Shown: piece by piece, positions 34,088 through 44,600 of the stretch
Layout: each line of letters opens with the position of its first letter
Numbering within the stretch: position 1 is the first letter of the stretch
Made by a program: the position numbers and the translations under genes
The notes under the pieces: model-generated
The model's database searches: none
What the model saw: only the letters and a program-made list of their open reading frames with translations
Told to the model about the DNA's origin: nothing
NCBI GenBank assembly: GCA_913775095.1
Contig: CAJYIW010000019.1
Coordinates: 62,001-126,000, forward strand
From: an uncultured Siphonobacter sp.
GTDB taxonomy: Bacteria; Bacteroidota; Bacteroidia; Cytophagales; Spirosomataceae
Direction: 5' to 3'
DNA length: 64,000 nt

Positions 34088-35041
34088 ATGAAAGAGCAGC
34101 CCCTGGTATCGGTCATTTGCCTGTGCTACAATCACAGCCGGTTTGTAGCGGAATGCCTGAAGTCCGTTTTTTCGCAGACCTATCCAGCCATTGAGCTGAT
34201 TATCGTAGATGATTGCAGTAAGGACGACAGCGTTACCACGATCCGGCAGTTACTCCGTCCTCAGGATCGGTTCTTGGTCAATGGTAAAAATCAGGGTGTC
34301 TGTGCGAGCTTCAACAAGGCCCTGGCTTTGGCAAAGGGAAAATACATCGTTGACCTTGCGGCGGACGATTGTCTGTTTCCTGACACTATTGCTCAGCAGG
34401 TTGCGTATTTCGAAACATTACCTGACGAATACGGAGCCGTTTTTGGCGAGGCCGTCCTGATTGATGAGGCGGGTAATCCGCTGGGAACCTGGTACAAAAG
34501 AAATTCCCAGGGAACGTTAATGCAGTCCGTTCCCCAGGGCGATGTGTTCGCCGCAGTGCTGGCTGGCACGCCCATTTTGACGGTTACGGCCATGACACGG
34601 AAAGAGGTGTATGATGCGTTGAATGGGTATGATGAGTCTCTTTTGTACGAAGACTTTGACTTTCTGGTAAGGGCCAGTCGCCGCTGGAAGTACGCTTTTC
34701 GGGATCAGTACTGGATCAAATACCGGCAGGTGAAAGGATCTTACTCGAAACAGCAACTCACCAGGCGAACCCGGCATCTGGAGACTACCTATAAAGTATG
34801 CGAAAAAGCTCTACCCTTACTGAAAAGCGTAGAAGAACAAAAAGCCTTTCTGTCCAGAGTACGGGATGGCATCAGGCAGTGCTTCTACCTGGAGCATTAT
34901 TCGCTGGTCAGGAAATACGCCGCTTTGCATCAGAGCATAAGACCCCTGAGTTCGACATACCGGGCCATTCTCTGGGCCTGTCAGCTTCGAGTCCCTTTTT
35001 ATCAAATTTATCGCGGATATCAGAGAATCCGTCGATCCTAG
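34088..35041 (+). CDS. Family 2 glycosyltransferase
   Basis: 317 residues, GT-A fold: VSVICLCYNHSRFVAECLKS at the start, ELIIVDDCSKDDS as the nucleotide-binding block, DLAADDCLF as the DXD-like metal site (near 100) and a C-terminal helical part without membrane spans. It starts 8 bp after the BrkB stop and ends 12 bp before the YrdC gene. Likely involved in surface polysaccharide or lipid glycosylation; donor and acceptor unknown. Confidence 0.83.
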   Translation: MKEQPLVSVICLCYNHSRFVAECLKSVFSQTYPAIELIIVDDCSKDDSVTTIRQLLRPQDRFLVNGKNQGVCASFNKALALAKGKYIVDLAADDCLFPDTIAQQVAYFETLPDEYGAVFGEAVLIDEAGNPLGTWYKRNSQGTLMQSVPQGDVFAAVLAGTPILTVTAMTRKEVYDALNGYDESLLYEDFDFLVRASRRWKYAFRDQYWIKYRQVKGSYSKQQLTRRTRHLETTYKVCEKALPLLKSVEEQKAFLSRVRDGIRQCFYLEHYSLVRKYAALHQSIRPLSSTYRAILWACQLRVPFYQIYRGYQRIRRS

Positions 35042-35053
35042 CATTTTAAAGCC

Positions 35054-35674
35054 ATGCCTGCTGAATTCATAAGTATTCACCCCTTAAATCCGGAGCCTCG
35101 TAAAATTGCTCGTGTGCTCGAGGTATTAAAGCAAGGAGGAATTGTCATTTACCCAACCGATACCGTTTACGGAATGGGTGGAGACATTCACAATGCCCGG
35201 ACCGTGGAGCGAATCGCTCAGGTGAAAGGCATCAAAGCCGAGAAGAGTGATTTCTCCATTATTTGTAATGACCTGAGTCACATTACTGACTACGCGAAGG
35301 TTTCGGATGTTGCGTTCAAAACCATGAAGAAGATTCTGCCGGGTCCTTATACTTTTGTGTTACCGGCCAGTAATAAACTGCCGCGATCGTTGAATCCCAG
35401 AAAGAAAACGATTGGGATCCGCATTCCGGATCACGCAATTACGCGGGAGATCGTTAGTCAGCTGGGCAATCCGATCATCACGACTTCCATTAAATCAGAC
35501 GATGATTTCATGGAATATCCAACGGACCCCGAAGAAATTTTTCACCTCTTCCAGCATAAAGTCGATTTGATTATTGACGGCGGGCCGGGGGGACTGATCC
35601 CCTCCACCATTCTGGATGCCACGAACGATGACGTAACCACCATTCGGGAAGGGTTAGGGGAGTGGGAAGAGTAA
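35054..35674 (+). CDS. YrdC/YciO-type threonylcarbamoyl-AMP synthase family protein
   Basis: 206 residues of a YrdC domain: GGIVIYPTDTVYGMGGDI, KAEKSDFSIICNDLSHITDYA, LPGPYTFVLPASNKLPRSL, TIGIRIPDH and STILDATNDDVTTIREG. The KSDFS in place of the KRP motif of TsaC/Sua5 points to the YciO branch. The family makes threonylcarbamoyl-AMP for tRNA t6A37; the activity of YciO-type members is less certain. A palindromic terminator follows at once. Confidence 0.83.
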   Translation: MPAEFISIHPLNPEPRKIARVLEVLKQGGIVIYPTDTVYGMGGDIHNARTVERIAQVKGIKAEKSDFSIICNDLSHITDYAKVSDVAFKTMKKILPGPYTFVLPASNKLPRSLNPRKKTIGIRIPDHAITREIVSQLGNPIITTSIKSDDDFMEYPTDPEEIFHLFQHKVDLIIDGGPGGLIPSTILDATNDDVTTIREGLGEWEE

Positions 35675-35714
35675 AAAAAGCGGACTGCTTTCCATGGAAA
35701 GCAGTCCGCTTTTT
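35675..35714. terminator. Perfect palindromic bidirectional terminator
   Basis: 40-bp exact palindrome with 20-bp arms beginning AAAAAGCGGACTGCTTTCCA, between convergent genes ending at 35674 and 35717. Confidence 0.9.
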
Positions 35715-35716
35715 GA

Positions 35717-36595
35717 TTAGGCTAATACCATTTCGTCTTCCCTGGGATACGTCTCCCGCTTGTGTTTCCAGCGTTTATGCGACCAGAGCCACAGGGCGGG
35801 TTGCTGGCGTAGGGTATTTTCCAGCCAGCGAACGTACACTTCAGTTAAGGCCCCTGTAGAAATATCCGCGTAAGAAGGTTCGGCCACTAATTCCAGGTGA
35901 AAAGAATAATAACCCCGGCGGATCTTTGTAACCTTTCCAAAAACGATAGGAGTGTTAAATTTTCTGGCTAGTTTTTCGGTTCCGTTAAAAAAATCGGTTT
36001 CCTGCTGGAAAAAGATAGACCAATAAGCAGAATCCGGATGATGGGGAGCCTGGTCAGCCAGGGTTCCTATGACCCGGGGTTCTTTTTTACGACTTACCAT
36101 ATCTCGCAGAATGTTGTACATGGAGACCGGCTTAATACCCAAACGGGACCGAATGGCGAGCATAAACTTTTCGAAAAAATTATTCGACAGAGGTTTATAA
36201 ATGACATCCGCTGGTATGCCATCGCTGGCGATGCTCAGAGATACCCATTCCCAGTTCATTTGGTGGCCCAGCATCGTAAAAACCGTCTTTTTTTCCTGAT
36301 TTACCAGCCGATGGAGAATCTCGGAATTTTCTAATTTCATCCGTCGCTGGATTTCTTCCTGGGAAATCGTCAGCGTTTTAACGGTTTCTACGATAAAGTC
36401 GCAAAAATTCTGAAAGAACTCTTTAGCAATTTTTTCACGCTCCTGATCTGATTTGTCGGGAAACGCAGCCGCAAGATTATTCATAACTACCTGCTTGCGG
36501 TAGCCAAAAATGTAGTAAATCAGAAAGAAAAGTACATCCGAAAAAAGATAAAGTATCTTAAAGGGTATGCGGGATAAAACTCGGAATAATACCAT
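35717..36595 (-). CDS. LpxL/HtrB-type lipid acyltransferase
   Basis: 292 residues, with a hydrophobic N-terminal segment (about 5-32). The lysophospholipid/lipid A acyltransferase motif HX4E is at His111-Glu116 (GHQMNWEWV), followed by the RESET-like and LADQAPHH blocks and the NFTYFNG-like DFFNGTEKLARKF. It would add a secondary acyl chain to lipid A, or make aminolipids, at the inner membrane. Divergent from the WbqC gene, which also belongs to envelope biosynthesis. Confidence 0.85.
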   Translation of the reverse strand: MVLFRVLSRIPFKILYLFSDVLFFLIYYIFGYRKQVVMNNLAAAFPDKSDQEREKIAKEFFQNFCDFIVETVKTLTISQEEIQRRMKLENSEILHRLVNQEKKTVFTMLGHQMNWEWVSLSIASDGIPADVIYKPLSNNFFEKFMLAIRSRLGIKPVSMYNILRDMVSRKKEPRVIGTLADQAPHHPDSAYWSIFFQQETDFFNGTEKLARKFNTPIVFGKVTKIRRGYYSFHLELVAEPSYADISTGALTEVYVRWLENTLRQQPALWLWSHKRWKHKRETYPREDEMVLA

Positions 36596-36712
36596 TTATG
36601 TAATCAAATAAATTCAAAATCTCATGGTAGATACTTATTAACTACAAAAGTTAAAAAATAATTTGACACATGGGAAATTTTGGCTTTCTTTAAAAAAGTG
36701 ATTTAGTTGCAA

Positions 36713-37381
36713 ATGTCGGAAAATAATACCATAGTTGTAGAAGTTCAGTATCTCCCGGGCTTGGAATTCTGGACGTGTTATGAAAAGTTTGAGACCATCG
36801 TCCTGGAAAAACACGAACATTTTCAAAAGCAGACGTTCAGAAACCGCTGTCAGATCCTAACGGCTCAAGGCCTGGATACATTGATCGTTCCGGTACTGGA
36901 TGGAAGGAGTAAGCACAAAACGTTAATTCAGGATGTGAAGATCGATTACCATCAACCCTGGGTAAAGCGACATTGGGGGGCAATTGAGGCCGCTTATCGA
37001 AAAACGCCGTTTTTCGAATATTTTGAAGAGAAATTCAGGAAGGTGTACGAGGGTAAACCTGACTTTTTGTACGATCTGAACCTACAGATGCTGACAGTTT
37101 GTCAAGAGTTGCTGCGAATGCCAGACAAGTGCCGGGATACTGAAAACTATCAGCGAAGCTATGAAAGCCCGATTTTAGACCTCAGAGACCGGATTTCACC
37201 CAAGCATGGGCCGGAAGAGCGGGAGTTTTACCAGCCCGTATCGTATCGGCAAAATTTCGGGGAACAATTTTTTCCTAATCTTAGTATTCTTGATTTATTG
37301 TTCTGTCAGGGAAATAAAGCCCGAACTATTTTGAAGGCTTCTTTGAAAAATACAGCAACGGAAAATACGTTGACCGTATAA
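36713..37381 (+). CDS. WbqC-like family protein
   Basis: 222 residues from the ATG at 36713 (a TTG two codons upstream is also possible). The WbqC pattern is plain: QYLPGLEFW near the start, EKHEHFQKQTFRNRCQI, LTAQGLDTLIVPV and WVKRHWGAIEAAYRKTPFF. WbqC proteins occur in O-antigen and sugar-amine biosynthetic clusters; the fold suggests an acyl or aminoacyl-transfer function but the reaction is not settled. Cytoplasmic. Confidence 0.82.
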   Translation: MSENNTIVVEVQYLPGLEFWTCYEKFETIVLEKHEHFQKQTFRNRCQILTAQGLDTLIVPVLDGRSKHKTLIQDVKIDYHQPWVKRHWGAIEAAYRKTPFFEYFEEKFRKVYEGKPDFLYDLNLQMLTVCQELLRMPDKCRDTENYQRSYESPILDLRDRISPKHGPEEREFYQPVSYRQNFGEQFFPNLSILDLLFCQGNKARTILKASLKNTATENTLTV

Positions 37382-37473
37382 TACCAGCAGATTATATAGA
37401 TTCTGGATAATAAATGAACAATAGCTGTTCGTCCGGCGTTAGTCGGTTAAATAAAGCACGCTAAACCTCAAGT

Positions 37474-39999
37474 ATGGAAGCGAAATTTTCAAACCGCGTG
37501 AAAGAAGTCATCTCACTGAGCCGGGAAGAAGCTCTGCGATTAGGACATGACTACATCGGGACAGAGCATTTGCTTTTGGGTATGATCCGTGAAGGCGAAG
37601 GCGTGGCTGTTGCCCTGTTAAAGAAATTAAGTATCAACCTCGATGAGTTGCGAATGACCATCGAGCAAGCTACGAAGGGAACAGCAACGCACAGCGTTCG
37701 GAACATGGCCAATATTCCTTTGACTCGTCAATCGGAAAAGGTACTTAAAATGACTCATCTGGAGGCGAAAGTCTTCAAGACCCAGTTGATTGGCACTGAA
37801 CACGTATTGCTGGCCATCCTTCGGGATGAAGACAACATTGCGACTCAGATTCTTCATAAGTTCAATGTGAACTACGAAATTGTTAAGGAAATGCTGGAAT
37901 ATCAATCAAACCCCAACATCAACGCCGGTCCGGATACGGACGACAATGATGAAGACAGCCGCATGTTTGGTTCCAGCCCTCGTAGTGAATCTGGTAAGCC
38001 AGGTGCCGAAAAGTCCCGTACGCCCGTATTGGACAACTTCGGACGTGACCTCACCAAGTTAGCCGAACTGAGTAAGCTGGACCCTATCGTGGGTCGTGAG
38101 AAGGAAATTGAGCGGGTCGCTCAGATTTTATCTCGCCGTAAGAAAAACAACCCAATTCTCATCGGTGAACCCGGTGTGGGTAAAACTGCCATCGCTGAAG
38201 GCCTGGCCCTGCGTATTGTTCAGAAGAAAGTGAGTCGCGTGCTTTTTGGCAAACGCGTCGTTACACTGGATCTGGCATCGCTGGTAGCGGGGACCAAATA
38301 CCGTGGTCAGTTTGAAGAGCGGATGAAGGCCGTCATGAATGAACTGGAAAAATCTCCCGAGGTGATCCTTTTCATTGACGAAATTCACACCATCGTTGGA
38401 GCAGGTGGAGCTTCTGGCTCGCTGGATGCTTCCAACATGTTCAAACCTGCACTGGCTCGTGGCGATATTCAATGCATTGGAGCGACGACGCTGGATGAAT
38501 ACCGGCAGTACATTGAGAAAGATGGAGCTTTGGCCCGTCGATTCCAGATGGTGATGGTAGATGCCACCAGCATCGAGGAAACCATTGAGATCCTCAATAA
38601 CATCAAAGATAAATACGAAGAACACCACCACGTTAACTATACACCCGAAGCTCTGGAAGCAGCGGTGAAACTGTCAGAACGTTACATTTCTGATCGCTTC
38701 CTGCCTGACAAAGCCATCGACGTATTGGATGAAGTAGGGGCTCGCGTACACATCAATAACATCTCAGTGCCCGAAGACATCATTCAACTGGAGGAAGCCG
38801 TTGAAGAAGTCAAAAAGCAGAAAAACCAGGTCGTAAAATCGCAGAAATACGAAGAAGCGGCTCAACTGCGGGATCGGGAGAAAAAATTACTGGAGCAACT
38901 CGATAAAGCTAAACAACGCTGGGAAGAAGATACCAAAACCCGTCGTTACACGGTAACGGAAGATAACGTTGCTGAAGTAGTAGCGATGATGACGGGCATC
39001 CCCGTGCGTAGCGTATCGAGCGATGAGGGTAAGAAGTTACTGACCCTGGCGGAAGATTTGAAAGGAAAAGTAATTGGTCAGGAATCGGCCATTGCCAAGC
39101 TTTCAAAAGCCATTCAGCGGACGCGGGTTGGCTTGAAAGATCCGAAAAAACCGATTGGTTCGTTCATCTTCTTAGGCCCAACGGGCGTAGGCAAAACGGA
39201 GTTAGCGAAAGTGCTGGCTTCTCACTTATTCGACAAAGAAGATTCGCTGGTTCGGATCGATATGTCGGAATACATGGAGAAATTCAGCGTAAGCCGTCTC
39301 GTGGGGGCTCCTCCGGGATACGTGGGTTACGAAGAAGGTGGTCAGCTGACTGAGAAAATCCGTCGCAAGCCTTACTCCGTTGTATTACTCGATGAGATTG
39401 AAAAAGCTCACCCGGATGTATTCAACATTCTGTTACAGGTACTGGATGACGGTATTTTAACGGATGGACTGGGCCGTCGGGTCGATTTCCGGAACACTAT
39501 CATCATCATGACTTCGAACATCGGAGCTCGTGACCTGAAAGATTTCGGAACGGGTATCGGTTTTGCGACCAAGACTCGGGTGGAAGGACAGGATGAAGCG
39601 GTGAAAACAACCATTCAGAATGCGTTGCGTAAGGCGTTCTCGCCCGAATTCCTGAACCGTCTGGATGATGTCATCATCTTCAACTCCCTCGAACGTGAAC
39701 ACCTGCACCGGATCATCGAACTGATGCTTGGAAAACTCTTCGCCCGCATCACTACGCTGGGTTACCGTGTAGAGCTGACGGAAGCCGCGAAAGACTTCCT
39801 TGCTAAGAAAGGATACGATCCTCAGTACGGAGCTCGTCCGCTGAACCGGGCCATCCAGCGTTACCTGGAAGATCCCGTAGCGGAAGAAATCCTGAAAGGA
39901 GATCTGGCTGAAGGAGACATTCTGTTAGCCGATCACGATGGAACCAGCGAAACGCTGTCGATCACGGCTAAAAAGCCAGAAACCATTACGGAAGAATAG
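37474..39999 (+). CDS. clpC: Clp protease ATPase subunit ClpC
   Basis: 841 residues. Double Clp N-domain (1-145), first AAA+ module with Walker [10 protein letters not shown] near 231 and [10 protein letters not shown], a middle domain with a UVR motif ([19 protein letters not shown] near 455), and second AAA+ module with Walker [10 protein letters not shown] near 568, then [20 protein letters not shown] and the C-terminal D2-small domain. It unfolds proteins for ClpP. The UVR motif marks ClpC rather than ClpB or ClpA. No McsB or CtsR neighbour, as usual outside Firmicutes. Confidence 0.94.
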   Translation: MEAKFSNRVKEVISLSREEALRLGHDYIGTEHLLLGMIREGEGVAVALLKKLSINLDELRMTIEQATKGTATHSVRNMANIPLTRQSEKVLKMTHLEAKVFKTQLIGTEHVLLAILRDEDNIATQILHKFNVNYEIVKEMLEYQSNPNINAGPDTDDNDEDSRMFGSSPRSESGKPGAEKSRTPVLDNFGRDLTKLAELSKLDPIVGREKEIERVAQILSRRKKNNPILIGEPGVGKTAIAEGLALRIVQKKVSRVLFGKRVVTLDLASLVAGTKYRGQFEERMKAVMNELEKSPEVILFIDEIHTIVGAGGASGSLDASNMFKPALARGDIQCIGATTLDEYRQYIEKDGALARRFQMVMVDATSIEETIEILNNIKDKYEEHHHVNYTPEALEAAVKLSERYISDRFLPDKAIDVLDEVGARVHINNISVPEDIIQLEEAVEEVKKQKNQVVKSQKYEEAAQLRDREKKLLEQLDKAKQRWEEDTKTRRYTVTEDNVAEVVAMMTGIPVRSVSSDEGKKLLTLAEDLKGKVIGQESAIAKLSKAIQRTRVGLKDPKKPIGSFIFLGPTGVGKTELAKVLASHLFDKEDSLVRIDMSEYMEKFSVSRLVGAPPGYVGYEEGGQLTEKIRRKPYSVVLLDEIEKAHPDVFNILLQVLDDGILTDGLGRRVDFRNTIIIMTSNIGARDLKDFGTGIGFATKTRVEGQDEAVKTTIQNALRKAFSPEFLNRLDDVIIFNSLEREHLHRIIELMLGKLFARITTLGYRVELTEAAKDFLAKKGYDPQYGARPLNRAIQRYLEDPVAEEILKGDLAEGDILLADHDGTSETLSITAKKPETITEE

Positions 40000-40018
40000 A
40001 TTTTAGTAGAGTAGAAGA

Positions 40019-40047
40019 AAAGAGCGGTGAAAGCCGCTCTTTTTTTA
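40019..40047 (+). terminator. Intrinsic terminator of clpC
   Basis: Stem AGAGCGG/CCGCTCT, 6-nt loop, T7 tail. The tail overlaps the end of the convergent pseudouridine synthase gene. Confidence 0.88.
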
Positions 40048-40656
40048 TTGCCAGTTGGTGATGCGAAGTTTGCTGAAAAACTCTTCTTCCTGAATTTCTC
40101 TCACTTCACCGGGTTGTAAATTCTCCAGGGTTAAATCTTCAATGGATACCCGGATCAATCGCTGACAATGATGGTGAATGGCTTTCATCATCTTCCGGAT
40201 CTGTCGAAATTTTCCTTCGGTCAGTGAAATCAGTAACCACGTGTGGGGACGGTCATCGGGGTATTCCCAGCCACTTTGAAACAAATGTTCGGGTTTCTGA
40301 ACGATATCAACCTGGCAGGGAGCGGTGATGTAGTGCAAATCTCCCGTCACCGGAATGGCAACACCCGTTCGAAGGGCCTGGAGTGATTCCGGGCTTACGA
40401 CTTTATAGACCTGAACCAAATACTTTCGCTCGTGAGGAATCTCTCCCTGAAACAGGAGTTTGGTAACTTTCTTGTTGGTAGTTAATAGTAGTAAACCTTC
40501 CGATTTATTATCCAGTCGTCCGATGCAATGCGTGCCTTCCGGAAAATGAAATGAAAGATCACTTAACATGGGTAAACCTTCGGTTCCTATAAATTGGGAA
40601 AGCATATTAAAAGGTTTATTAACCAGAAAATAGCGATGCTGAGACGTTTTATTCAT
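40045..40656 (-). CDS. RsuA/RluE-type RNA pseudouridine synthase
   Basis: 203 residues. The catalytic Asp49 is in CIGRLDNKSEGLLLL, preceded by FLVNKPFNMLSQF and followed by ERKYLVQV and the terminal LTEGKFRQIRKMMKA. There is no S4 domain at the N-terminus, which points to RluE (23S rRNA U2457) rather than RsuA. Acts on rRNA in the cytoplasm. Convergent with clpC. Confidence 0.9.
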   Translation of the reverse strand: MNKTSQHRYFLVNKPFNMLSQFIGTEGLPMLSDLSFHFPEGTHCIGRLDNKSEGLLLLTTNKKVTKLLFQGEIPHERKYLVQVYKVVSPESLQALRTGVAIPVTGDLHYITAPCQVDIVQKPEHLFQSGWEYPDDRPHTWLLISLTEGKFRQIRKMMKAIHHHCQRLIRVSIEDLTLENLQPGEVREIQEEEFFSKLRITNWQ

Positions 40657-40792
40657 GAGAATAACTCCGGAAAATAGTTCATAGAAAACTCCCGTATTAA
40701 AGGAGAAAAAAAGTTGATATCGTAATTTTTACGGTTGATATCATAAAAATGATAACCTATCTTTAAATAAAGGTATTGGTAAAGGAAAGCAC

Positions 40793-40800
40793 TACCTTTG
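40793..40800 (+). promoter_or_regulatory. -7 promoter box directly before a start codon
   Basis: TACCTTTG, an exact TAnnTTTG, ends 4 nt before the ATG at 40805. The transcript would have virtually no leader unless translation begins at Met21 (40865). Confidence 0.5.
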
Positions 40801-40804
40801 TTGT

Positions 40805-41047
40805 ATGAATACGGAACAACCCCAGGGTAATACGGCTCTATTACTTGAATTAGTTACCTATAAAATGCCCTTTGGAAAACACAAAGATTCCCTGATTACA
40901 AACTTACCTGTATCCTACCTGGAATGGTTTGCCCGCGAGGGATTCCCCGATGGAAAATTGGGCATGCTCCTCCAGACGATGTACGAAATTAAACTCAACG
41001 GACTGGAGTATTTACTGGAAGGAGTTAAAAAAGAACGCTTCCGATGA
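40805..41047 (+). CDS. DUF3820 family protein
   Basis: 80 residues. The DUF3820 core is YKMPFGKHKDSLITNLPVSYL followed by EWFAREGFPDGKLG and a helical end. The same small module is found next to exonuclease domains in some bacteria, which suggests a nucleic-acid link, but no function is known. The stop overlaps the next gene's ATG by 4 nt (ATGA), so the two are translationally coupled. Confidence 0.82.
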   Translation: MNTEQPQGNTALLLELVTYKMPFGKHKDSLITNLPVSYLEWFAREGFPDGKLGMLLQTMYEIKLNGLEYLLEGVKKERFR

Positions 41048-41412
41048 CTTCCCATTCCCGACTCCTCTATGCCTGTTTAGTCTTACTTACCATCATTGCT
41101 GGCTTGATTTCCCGCGAAATTAGCGAGATTCCTTTGTGGATTGGAGATGCGTTATGGGCCTTGATGATCTTTTGGGGAATAGCCATGCTTTTTCCCCGGC
41201 TAAAACTTATTTCCTTAACAATAGTTAGTATACTGGTTTGCTATGCGGTAGAAACTACTCAGCTGTATCAGGCAGAATGGATTAACAGTATCCGAAAAAC
41301 CTTACCCGGCCGATTGATTCTGGGCCAGGGTTTCTTATGGTCTGATCTGGTGGCGTATGCAGCAGGAGTAATCAGCGGAGCATTAGTAAAGTTGGTATTT
41401 CTGAAAAAATAA
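41044..41412 (+). CDS. DUF2809 family membrane protein
   Basis: 122 residues with four hydrophobic helices. Conserved features are WIGDALWALMIFWGIAML, the ETTQLYQAEW motif after the third helix and LGQGFLWSDLVAYAAG before the last. Integral inner-membrane protein of unknown function. Start overlaps the DUF3820 gene stop. Confidence 0.82.
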   Translation: MTSHSRLLYACLVLLTIIAGLISREISEIPLWIGDALWALMIFWGIAMLFPRLKLISLTIVSILVCYAVETTQLYQAEWINSIRKTLPGRLILGQGFLWSDLVAYAAGVISGALVKLVFLKK

Positions 41413-41448
41413 AGAACAGTATTAATGCTCAGTTAATACGTTCTTTTT
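41411..41448 (+). terminator. Probable terminator of the DUF3820-DUF2809 pair
   Basis: AAGAAC and GTATTAA pair with TTAATAC and GTTCTT (one bulged A), followed by TTT. Confidence 0.7.
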
Positions 41449-41562
41449 GACTTACAATAAATTTCGAAACCTGGGTAAATGGATCGGTTTATTTCCAGAA
41501 GATTCTAAATGTGAAAAAATCTTAATATCGGTAAGTGAAGTTTTAATCTTTGTTTTTCCCTT

Positions 41563-41570
41563 TACTTTTG
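41563..41570 (+). promoter_or_regulatory. -7 promoter box for the T9SS esterase gene
   Basis: TACTTTTG fits TAnnTTTG; 31 to 49 bp upstream of the two candidate starts. Confidence 0.45.
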
Positions 41571-41619
41571 TGGGATTTTCTGCTTTCCCAACGTACCATG
41601 AATGATTAATAATCAACGT

Positions 41620-44600
41620 ATGAAAATAAAATTTACCTTCTTAACCTTTCTGTGTTCATTCCTGCTTTCTTCCTGGGCATACAGTCAGGTTACCATTACC
41701 TTTCCGGTGAAGCGGATGGTCTTTCAACGCAATACCGGCAACAGTGCCAGTGTTACCGTGGCGGGAAATTATGCCCAGAATGCCGATAAAGTGGAAGCTC
41801 GTTTCGTGGCCCGTAACGGGCAGGGAACCACCACTAACTGGACTCCAATAGCCGCGGGTAGTGGTGCCTTTCAGGGGGCTATTCAAGTGGCCGGGGGATG
41901 GTATGATGTGGAGGTTCGTTCTTCCGCGGGTGGAAATGTCCTTTCTACGAGTCGGCTGGAACGAGTAGGGGTAGGAGAGGTTTTTGTCATTGCCGGACAG
42001 TCGAACGGACAGGGGCGTCCTGATCAGACGGATAATCCTGCTCCTCAGGATGACCGGATTAACGTAATCACCAACTTTAGTAATAACGATTCCAACAGCC
42101 AGGATCCGGGCTCGCCTTTTCCAGTATTTGAGAAGATGGCTCAGGTCATGAATTATGCTCCTTACGGGATCAATGCCTGGCACTGGGGGCATCTGGGGGA
42201 TCTGCTGACAGCTCGTCTGAATGTTCCGGTCTTATTCATTAATGCGGCCTATTCAGCAACCGGCGTTTACAACTGGGCTGAAAGTGCTCAGGGAAAGCCA
42301 ACGGTTTTTCCCTTCGCTGCCGATGTTACCATGCCTGCCGGGATGCCTTATGCCAACCTGAGAATTGCTCTTCAGTATTATGGAAATCTGACCGGCGTTC
42401 GTTCCGTTTTATGGCATCAGGGTGAATGGGACGGTCTGGCCGGAACGTCTGCGGATAAGTACTACAATGAGTTGAGAACGGTAATTGAGAAGTCTCGCTC
42501 GGATTTCAGTAAAAACGTATCCTGGATGATTGCCCGGGTTTCCCTGTATCCCGATAACAATACCAGACCCAGTGTAATCGAAGGTCAGAACCGGGCCATT
42601 CAGAATGTGAGTAACTGCTTCGCAGGACCTGAAACGGATAACATTCAGAATCCCCGGAATCCGGCTGACCCCTGGCATTTCTACGGTGCGGACGCGATCA
42701 AAAAGCACGCCCAGGCCTGGTTCGATAATATTACCAATTCCAGCTTCCTGAGTGCGTCACAGCCTCAGTCCGCCTCGTCCATGCTGCAACTGGCGTATAC
42801 CTGTGCGGGATCCAATCAGTTTGCCCTGAGTGTGCAAAATGGAAGAGGACAGAATTTCTGGATTAATGGGTCAAACGGCTCCACCCAGAGCGGTCAGAGC
42901 ATCACTGGACAATCGGGAGTAACGTATTATGTCCGTAGCAAAGACGGCAGCGGAAATTCTGCATTTGCTCCTCCATTCACCGTTCCTAACGGCGTAGGAA
43001 CGCCAAGTATTACGGCTTCCAGTTTAACATTTTGTCCCGGAGGAAGCACGGTTTTAACGGCCAATGGGGCCGGTTCTAATTTTGTATGGAGCAATGGACA
43101 GACCGGCAGAAGTATCACGGTAAGACAGGCGGGTAACTACACGGTAAAAATCAAGGATACCGGTGGTTGTGAGTCCGGCGATTCGGCTCCGGTGGAGGTC
43201 AAGTTAACGTCCGCCATTACCGCACCTGAAATTACTGCTTCGGCGAATGTGGTTTGCGAAGGCAGTTCAGTAATTCTGAGTGTTCCCACCAGTAGTAGTT
43301 ATGAGTGGAGTAACGGAGAAAAAACGCAATCCATCACGGTTAGCACGGCCGGAAGTTACACGGTAAAAGTAAAAGATGCCGCGGGTTGCGAATCGGGCCT
43401 TTCCAGGGAATACAAGTTGACGACGGCACCGCTTCCCGCAGCACCCAAGCTGTCGGCTTCCGGGTCATTCACGAATCTATGCCCCGGAACGCAGGTAACC
43501 CTGAGTTCAACCGCCGGAAATGGGTACAAATGGAGTAACAATGCGACGGGACAAACGCTGGAGGTCTCCCAGCCCGGACGTTACACGGCCCAGGTTATTG
43601 ATGCCAACGGATGCGTATCGCCTGCTTCTTCACCCATTGAAGTTACCTATACGTCCAAGCCTAATACGCCTGTCATTACCGCTTCTGGTAAGCTGGACAT
43701 CTGTCAGGGAGAAGACATCAAGCTTTCAGCCACTAAATCAGATAATTATACCTGGTCAGATAATAACTCTACGCAGGAAATCACGGTAAATAAATCGGGC
43801 GAGTACAACGTATTCACCACAAACGCCAGTGGTTGTAAATCCGATTTGTCCAATACCATTCGGGTAACCGTTCATAGCCTGCCGGCCAAACCAACGGTCC
43901 TGGCCGCTCAGGGAACTTCAACGGTTTGTGATGGCAATGCGGTAACGCTGAATTCATCCGTTCAGGGAGCTACGTACGTCTGGAGCAGCGGAGATTCTGG
44001 TCCTTCCATTACTACCACCAAGGCGGGGAATTATTCAGTTACGGTAAAAGATCAGTACGGTTGTACGTCTCCGGTATCGGATGCATTGACCGTAGCCGTT
44101 CGGCCTTTACCAGCCACGCCAACGATTGCCGCCAGTGGCCCGGTAGCCAATTTCTGCCCCGAAAATCCAGTGACGTTAAGCTCTCCATCGGCTCAAAAAT
44201 ATACCTGGAGTAATGGATCCAGTAACCAGTCGATTTCAGTCAATCAGGAAGGAACCTTTACACTCAAGGTAACCGATGAATTTGGCTGTACATCCTTAAC
44301 CTCAGCGGCCGTACAGGTAAAACCTTTTCCTAAACCGGCTACTCCAGTGGTAACGGCCTCCCGTAACCCATCCTTCTGCGAAGGCGAAAGCGTCACGCTG
44401 GTTTCCACTTCGGGCGATAGTTACAGCTGGTCAGGAAATCAGCAGACGAAAGAGATTACCGTAACCCAATCGGGTGAATTTTCGCTGGTGACGGTGAGTA
44501 ACAATGGCTGTCGTTCCGATCAGTCTAATAAGGTTACCGTAACCGTACATCCGCTCCCTGCCAAGCCGCAAATCTCGGCCAGTGGCTCTACCTCCCTGTG

